From the NCBI GenBank assembly GCA_038259825.1, contig JBBSOK010000108.1, positions 1 to 9,470 on the forward strand: DNA of 9,470 nucleotides, given 5' to 3'. A program made the translations under genes and the position numbers. Source of the stretch: JBBSOK01 sp038259825. GTDB taxonomy: Bacteria > Bacteroidota > Bacteroidia > Flavobacteriales > Flavobacteriaceae. Each line of letters opens with the position of its first letter. The first letter of the stretch is position 1. Of this stretch, positions 5,649-9,470 are shown in pieces. Below the pieces are notes generated by a model that ran no database searches, was not told where the DNA came from, and saw only the letters and a program-made list of their open reading frames with translations.

Positions 5649-7244
5649 TTAAGCGTACTCCTTCGGCCGTAAAGTAAAATGTTCTAAGTAGTCTACCGGG
5701 TTCTCAAAAATGCCTTTTTCTGCAATTAATATAACTTTAATGTTCCTCAAGCTTGCTTTGTGGTTAAAGTCCTCCAGAATTTCAATAATATCGTGGTCTA
5801 GATATTTGGTATTTCTTACATCTATCTCTAAAGTTGTATTCTTTGGAATATTCTCCAACTCTTTTATTATTGAACCTTTATTAAAAAAAGTTACTTCTTC
5901 AGCGAGTGTCATCTTTATTTTTCCATCATCGATATCTTCGCCTTCCTTATTTAAAAAATGTGAATTTTGATAGCTTTTTATCAATATTACAACAATGCCA
6001 ACAGCTAGCCCTAAGCCAATTCCTATCAATAAATCTGTGAAAACTATTCCAACAATTGTGACTATGAAAGGTAAAAATTGCTTCCAGCCTAAATTGTACA
6101 TTGTTTTAAATAGCGCAGGTTTAGCGAGTTTATATCCAACAACCAATAGCACTGCTGCAAGGGCAGACAAGGGAATCATATTTAAAATAGTAGGAATTAA
6201 AATAACCGAAATAAGTAATAAGAAACCGTGTATAATGGCTGAAAGTTTACTTTTTCCACCCGATTGTATGTTTGCGGAACTTCTAACAATTACTTGTGTT
6301 ATAGGCAATCCACCAATTAGTCCAGACAGAATGTTTCCAGTTCCTTGAGCTAAAAGCTCTCTGTTTGTTGGTGTAACATTTTTATCAGGATCTAATTTAT
6401 CTGTAGCTTCCACGCATAATAATGTTTCTAAACTTGCTACAAGTGCTATTGTAAATGCTATAATCCATACGTCCGGATTGGTTATCGCGCTAAAATTTGG
6501 AAAGCTAAATTGCCCAATAAATGAGCCAACACTATCTGGTACTGGAACACTAACCAAGTGAGAGGAAGCTATAGCAAAAGTTTCGTGGCTCTGAGTTAGG
6601 ATAAAAAATATAATACCTACTGCCACGGCTACTAACGGTCCTTGAATCAATTTAAAAACTTTCCCCTTTTTACTTAATACTTTTTCCCAAAGGATTAAAA
6701 TTGCCAATCCTAAAATACCAACTATTGCAGAGCCTGGTTGTATATAATTTATTGTGTTAAATATATCTGTAAAGGTGTTTTCTCCACCTAAATGAAAAAA
6801 TGCAAAGTCGCCTTCTGGTGTATTGTCATAACCAAAAAAATGTGGAATTTGTTTTAAAATTATAATTATCCCAATTCCAGTAAGCATACCTTTAATAACT
6901 GAAGAAGGAAAATAATAACCAATAATTCCGGCTTTCAATAAACCTAAAATTAGTTGAAAAATACCAGCTAGGACTACTGCTACCAAAAAGTATTGATAAT
7001 CGCCAAGCGTAGCGATAGATGTTAATACAATTGCGGCAAGACCAGCCGCAGGACCGCTAACCCCAATTTTAGAGCCACTCAGGCCACCAACTACAATACC
7101 ACCTACAATTCCTGCAATCAGACCTGCAAATAGTGGTGCACCGCTAGCAAGGGCAATACCTAAACATAGAGGCAAAGCAACAAAAAATACAACTATACTA
7201 GCCGGTATGTCGTTGCGGAGATTAGATGTAAAATTACTTTTCAT
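5649..7244 (-). CDS. SulP-family anion transporter with STAS domain, probable bicarbonate importer
   Basis: This 531-residue inner-membrane protein has the normal length and order of the SulP (SLC26-like) family. The transport domain (about residues 1-425) includes FVALPLCLGIALASGAP, GVSGPAAGLAAIV (61-73) and SLETLLCVEATDKL (271-284, with Glu273 in the anion/cation site region), then NRELLAQGTGNILSGLIGGL and NIQSGGKSKLSAIIHG. A cytoplasmic STAS domain follows (about 440-531). The usual STAS Ser after the conserved Asp is replaced (Leu-Asp-His-Asp, 482-485), so Ser phosphorylation there is not expected. SulP members carry sulfate, bicarbonate or dicarboxylates. Coupling to two carbonic anhydrase genes, as in bicarbonate-type SulP loci, favours bicarbonate, but sequence alone does not prove it. 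It is first in its transcript, 41 bp ahead of the cytoplasmic enzyme, behind a promoter block shared with the lipoprotein enzyme. Confidence 0.93.
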   Translation of the reverse strand: MKSNFTSNLRNDIPASIVVFFVALPLCLGIALASGAPLFAGLIAGIVGGIVVGGLSGSKIGVSGPAAGLAAIVLTSIATLGDYQYFLVAVVLAGIFQLILGLLKAGIIGYYFPSSVIKGMLTGIGIIIILKQIPHFFGYDNTPEGDFAFFHLGGENTFTDIFNTINYIQPGSAIVGILGLAILILWEKVLSKKGKVFKLIQGPLVAVAVGIIFFILTQSHETFAIASSHLVSVPVPDSVGSFIGQFSFPNFSAITNPDVWIIAFTIALVASLETLLCVEATDKLDPDKNVTPTNRELLAQGTGNILSGLIGGLPITQVIVRSSANIQSGGKSKLSAIIHGFLLLISVILIPTILNMIPLSALAAVLLVVGYKLAKPALFKTMYNLGWKQFLPFIVTIVGIVFTDLLIGIGLGLAVGIVVILIKSYQNSHFLNKEGEDIDDGKIKMTLAEEVTFFNKGSIIKELENIPKNTTLEIDVRNTKYLDHDIIEILEDFNHKASLRNIKVILIAEKGIFENPVDYLEHFTLRPKEYA

Positions 7245-7279
7245 AATTTAAAATACTGTGGTTTATATTTTATATGCAG

Positions 7280-7320
7280 CAAATATATAAATACTTTTTA
7301 TAATGATAGTATAACTATTA
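7280..7320 (-). promoter_or_regulatory. Promoter/operator of SulP, shared with lipoprotein carbonic anhydrase
   Basis: On the minus strand TATATTTG (7287-7280) is an exact TAnnTTTG -7 box, 35 bp before the SulP ATG. Upstream of it the block holds AATACT (7290-7295) and the inverted repeat ATAGT (7306-7310) / ACTAT (7314-7318) around ATA. No -33 TTTG is present, and the half-sites cover that position. The block also lies about 26 bp upstream of the -7 box of the divergent TetR-type gene, so one protein bound here could act on both genes. It matches the block at 4619-4659 at 33 of 41 positions. Confidence 0.72.
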
Positions 7321-7346
7321 AAAATAATTTATATACTTATTTTTCT

Positions 7347-7354
7347 TATTTTTG
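7347..7354 (+). promoter_or_regulatory. -7 promoter box of the TetR-type gene
   Basis: TATTTTTG is an exact match to the Bacteroidota -7 consensus TAnnTTTG, 29 bp before the ATG at 7384. No clear -33 TTTG is visible at the expected distance, so the call rests on one box and its position. Confidence 0.5.
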
Positions 7355-7383
7355 CGGTTAATTTAAATTCAGAATTTTAATAA

Positions 7384-8064
7384 ATGAGTGTAGTAATAAA
7401 TATATCGTTAAATGAAGGATTATTCCTTCGAAATCCGCAAGATTCAGTTTTAGGAAGAAATATAATTAAACATAGTATCTTAATAATCGCAGAAATTGGT
7501 TTTGAGGCATTTAATTTCAAGAAATTGGCGCAGGAAATTAAAAGCACCGAGGCATCAGTTTACAGATATTTTGAAAATAAGCAAGTGCTACTTATCTATT
7601 TAGTTTCTTGGTATTGGGAATATGTTGCTTTTCTAATAAAAATTAATACATTGAATATTGAAGACCCACGTAAAAAGCTGGAAATAATAATTAATTCGTT
7701 TGTTTTTGCTGCTTTGGATAATCCTGCAACACCATATGTTGACGAAAGTAAATTGCAGCGATTAATAATATCTGAAGGAACAAAAGCATATCATACTATA
7801 GATGTAGATGAAAAAAACGACAAAGGATTCTTTTTAAATTACAAGGAATTAATTAAAATGGTAGCTGACGTAGTTTCAGAAATAAATCCAAATTTTAAAT
7901 ATCCTATAGCTTTTGCAACTAATTTATTCGAAATGTCCAACAATCACATCTACTTTGCTAATCATTTACCAAGATTAACGGATGTAAAAGTCCCAAAAAA
8001 CAATTACGAAGAAGTTGAAATAATGCTTAACTATTTTGCTGATAAATTGTTAGCTGATAACTAG
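7384..8064 (+). CDS. TetR/AcrR-type transcriptional regulator
   Basis: This 226-residue protein has an N-terminal DNA-binding domain of the TetR type. The helix-turn-helix covers about residues 43-67, with FNFKKLAQEIKSTEASVYRY followed by FENKQVLL, matching the family pattern T/F-x-x-x-x-L-A-x-x-x-x-V/A-S-x-x-x-x-Y-x-x-F-x-x-K. An extension of about 20 residues (FLRNPQDSVLGRNIIKH) precedes the first helix. The rest should form the ligand/dimer domain, with no recognisable ligand motif. It is divergent from SulP, with a 139-bp shared intergenic region holding a conserved half-site block, so it is the likely regulator of SulP and both carbonic anhydrases, and perhaps of itself. Whether it represses or activates is unclear. 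Its stop codon overlaps that of recG on the other strand within CTAG (8061-8064). Confidence 0.88.
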   Translation: MSVVINISLNEGLFLRNPQDSVLGRNIIKHSILIIAEIGFEAFNFKKLAQEIKSTEASVYRYFENKQVLLIYLVSWYWEYVAFLIKINTLNIEDPRKKLEIIINSFVFAALDNPATPYVDESKLQRLIISEGTKAYHTIDVDEKNDKGFFLNYKELIKMVADVVSEINPNFKYPIAFATNLFEMSNNHIYFANHLPRLTDVKVPKNNYEEVEIMLNYFADKLLADN

Positions 8065-9470
8065 CTTATGTAATTCCAAATATTCTTAAACTTTACTAGT
8101 TGCTCATACGTATTTTTTAAAGCAGAATTTTCGGGTGAATTCAAATTTGGATCGCCTTTTAAAGTCTGCATTGCATAGCTTCTTGCGATTTTTAAAATTT
8201 CGGTATCCTTGACAATATCTGCAATTCGCAAGTTTAGAACACCGCTTTGCTGCGTTCCCATCATATCGCCAGGTCCGCGAAGTTTGAGGTCTACTTCAGC
8301 AATTTCAAAACCATCACTTGTGCGCACCATAGTTTCTAAGCGAGTTTTAGCATCTGCACTCAATTTGTGGCTGGACATTAAAATACAATAACTTTGTTCT
8401 GCGCCACGGCCAACGCGACCTCTTAGTTGGTGCAACTGGCTTAAACCAAAACGCTCAGCGCTTTCTATTATCATAACACTTGCATTTGGAACGTCTACAC
8501 CAACCTCAATTACTGTTGTTGCCACCATTATCTGTGTCTCACCTTTTTTAAAACGTTGCATTTCAAATTCCTTATCTGCCGGTTTCATTTGTCCGTGCAA
8601 GATTGAAATCTGATATTCGGGCTGTGGAAATTCTCTAACTATACTTTCATATCCGTCCATCAAATCTTTATAATCCAAGGTTTCACTTTCCTGAATTAGC
8701 GGATAAACAATGTAAACTTGGCGACCATTTTTAATTTCATCCCGAATAAATCTGAAAACTTTTAATCTATTTGAATCATATCTATGGACCGTTTTTATAC
8801 TCTTTCTATTGGGCGGCAATTCGTCAATTACGCTAATATCGAGGTCGCCATAAACGCTCATTGCCAAGGTTCGTGGAATAGGGGTAGCGGTCATTACCAA
8901 AACGTGTGGTGGGTACTCATTTTTATGCCATAATTTGCTTCTTTGTTCTACGCCAAATCGGTGTTGTTCATCTACAATTGCAAGCCCTAAATTCTTGAAT
9001 TTTACCTTATCTTCAAGTAACGCATGTGTGCCAATTAAAATGTCTAAACTACCATTTTCAAGATTTTCGTGGATAATTTTTCTTTCTGAAGTTTTACTTG
9101 AGCCAGTTAGTAATGAAATACTGGTAGTCAATTCTTTACATAATTGCGATAAGCCATTATAGTGCTGGACTGACAAAATTTCAGTTGGAGCCATTAAACA
9201 AGCCTGAAAACCGTTGTCAAGTGCTATTAACATTGATAGTAGCGCAACAATTGTTTTGCCAGAACCAACATCGCCTTGCAACAGCCTATTCATTTGTGCA
9301 TTACTTCCCAAGTCGTTTCTAATTTCCTTTACAACCCGCTTTTGTGCACCCGTTAATTTGAACGGTAAATGTTCTTTAAAAAAGGTATTGAAATTAGTGC
9401 CAATTTTATCAAATGGATAGCCTTTTATTTTGCTTTTATGAAGAAGATTTTTACGTATTAATTGCAGTTG
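8061..9470 (-). CDS. recG: ATP-dependent DNA helicase RecG (5' partial)
   Basis: The frame is open to the end of the window, and 469 residues of the C-terminal part are visible out of about 700 usual for RecG. The N-terminal wedge/OB domain that grips branched DNA is mostly missing. In the fragment, LPFKLTGAQKRVVKEI (about 35-50) leads into helicase motif I GDVGSGKT (about 66-73). Motif II is DEQH (about 167-170), motif III is TATPIPRTLAM (about 194-204), and motif VI is QLRGRVGRG (about 348-356). The segment LRGPGDMMGTQQSG is diagnostic of RecG. The enzyme remodels stalled replication forks and Holliday junctions. The TTG at 9309-9311 is internal and not the start, since conserved sequence continues upstream. 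The gene is probably unrelated to the carbon genes; it only converges on the regulator, sharing CTAG at the stop codons. Confidence 0.96.
   Translation of the reverse strand, partial: QLQLIRKNLLHKSKIKGYPFDKIGTNFNTFFKEHLPFKLTGAQKRVVKEIRNDLGSNAQMNRLLQGDVGSGKTIVALLSMLIALDNGFQACLMAPTEILSVQHYNGLSQLCKELTTSISLLTGSSKTSERKIIHENLENGSLDILIGTHALLEDKVKFKNLGLAIVDEQHRFGVEQRSKLWHKNEYPPHVLVMTATPIPRTLAMSVYGDLDISVIDELPPNRKSIKTVHRYDSNRLKVFRFIRDEIKNGRQVYIVYPLIQESETLDYKDLMDGYESIVREFPQPEYQISILHGQMKPADKEFEMQRFKKGETQIMVATTVIEVGVDVPNASVMIIESAERFGLSQLHQLRGRVGRGAEQSYCILMSSHKLSADAKTRLETMVRTSDGFEIAEVDLKLRGPGDMMGTQQSGVLNLRIADIVKDTEILKIARSYAMQTLKGDPNLNSPENSALKNTYEQLVKFKNIWNYIS

Noticed and set aside
1..9470. CRISPR array, insertion sequence, tRNA or rRNA
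   Set aside because: No regularly spaced repeats, no transposase frame, no terminal inverted repeats with target duplications and no tRNA/rRNA-like stretch were seen on either strand.

Overview
The window is AT-rich and densely packed. It looks like Bacteroidota, most likely a (marine) flavobacterium. The supporting signs are Bacteroidota-type promoter boxes (TAnnTTTG), no obvious Shine-Dalgarno sequences, DUF2490 outer-membrane proteins, signal peptides ending in Ala-Gln, and a lipoprotein whose Cys is followed by Lys-Asp-Glu.

Layout. A TlpA-like thioredoxin-fold protein (plus strand, 5' end outside the window) converges on a minus-strand block running from about 3.7 kb down to 0.5 kb. In transcription order that block is: a DUF2490 protein, a PepSY-like secreted protein overlapping a second DUF2490 protein by one base, and an MFS transporter. 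To its right, also on the minus strand, lies an inorganic-carbon block: a SulP anion transporter with a STAS domain (7244 to 5649), a cytoplasmic beta-carbonic anhydrase (5607 to 4978) and a lipoprotein beta-carbonic anhydrase (4588 to 3827). Inverted repeats that look like terminators close both carbonic anhydrase genes. A TetR-type regulator is divergent from SulP (7384 to 8064). Its stop codon shares a CTAG with the stop of a convergent recG, whose 5' end lies outside the window.

How it fits together. The lipoprotein carbonic anhydrase would interconvert CO2 and bicarbonate outside the inner membrane, SulP could import bicarbonate, and the internal carbonic anhydrase would equilibrate the imported carbon. 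The best evidence that these genes are one regulon is in non-coding DNA. A 41-bp block upstream of SulP (7280-7320) recurs upstream of the lipoprotein carbonic anhydrase (4619-4659) at 33/41 identity by hand count. Each copy carries a TATATTTG -7 box plus ACTAT/ATAGT half-sites, at almost the same distance from its start codon. The divergent TetR-type protein is the obvious candidate to bind it. The only gene-free stretch above 300 bp (4589-4977) holds this promoter, several short hairpins, a 16-bp near-palindrome and a terminator-like inverted repeat, with no credible gene.
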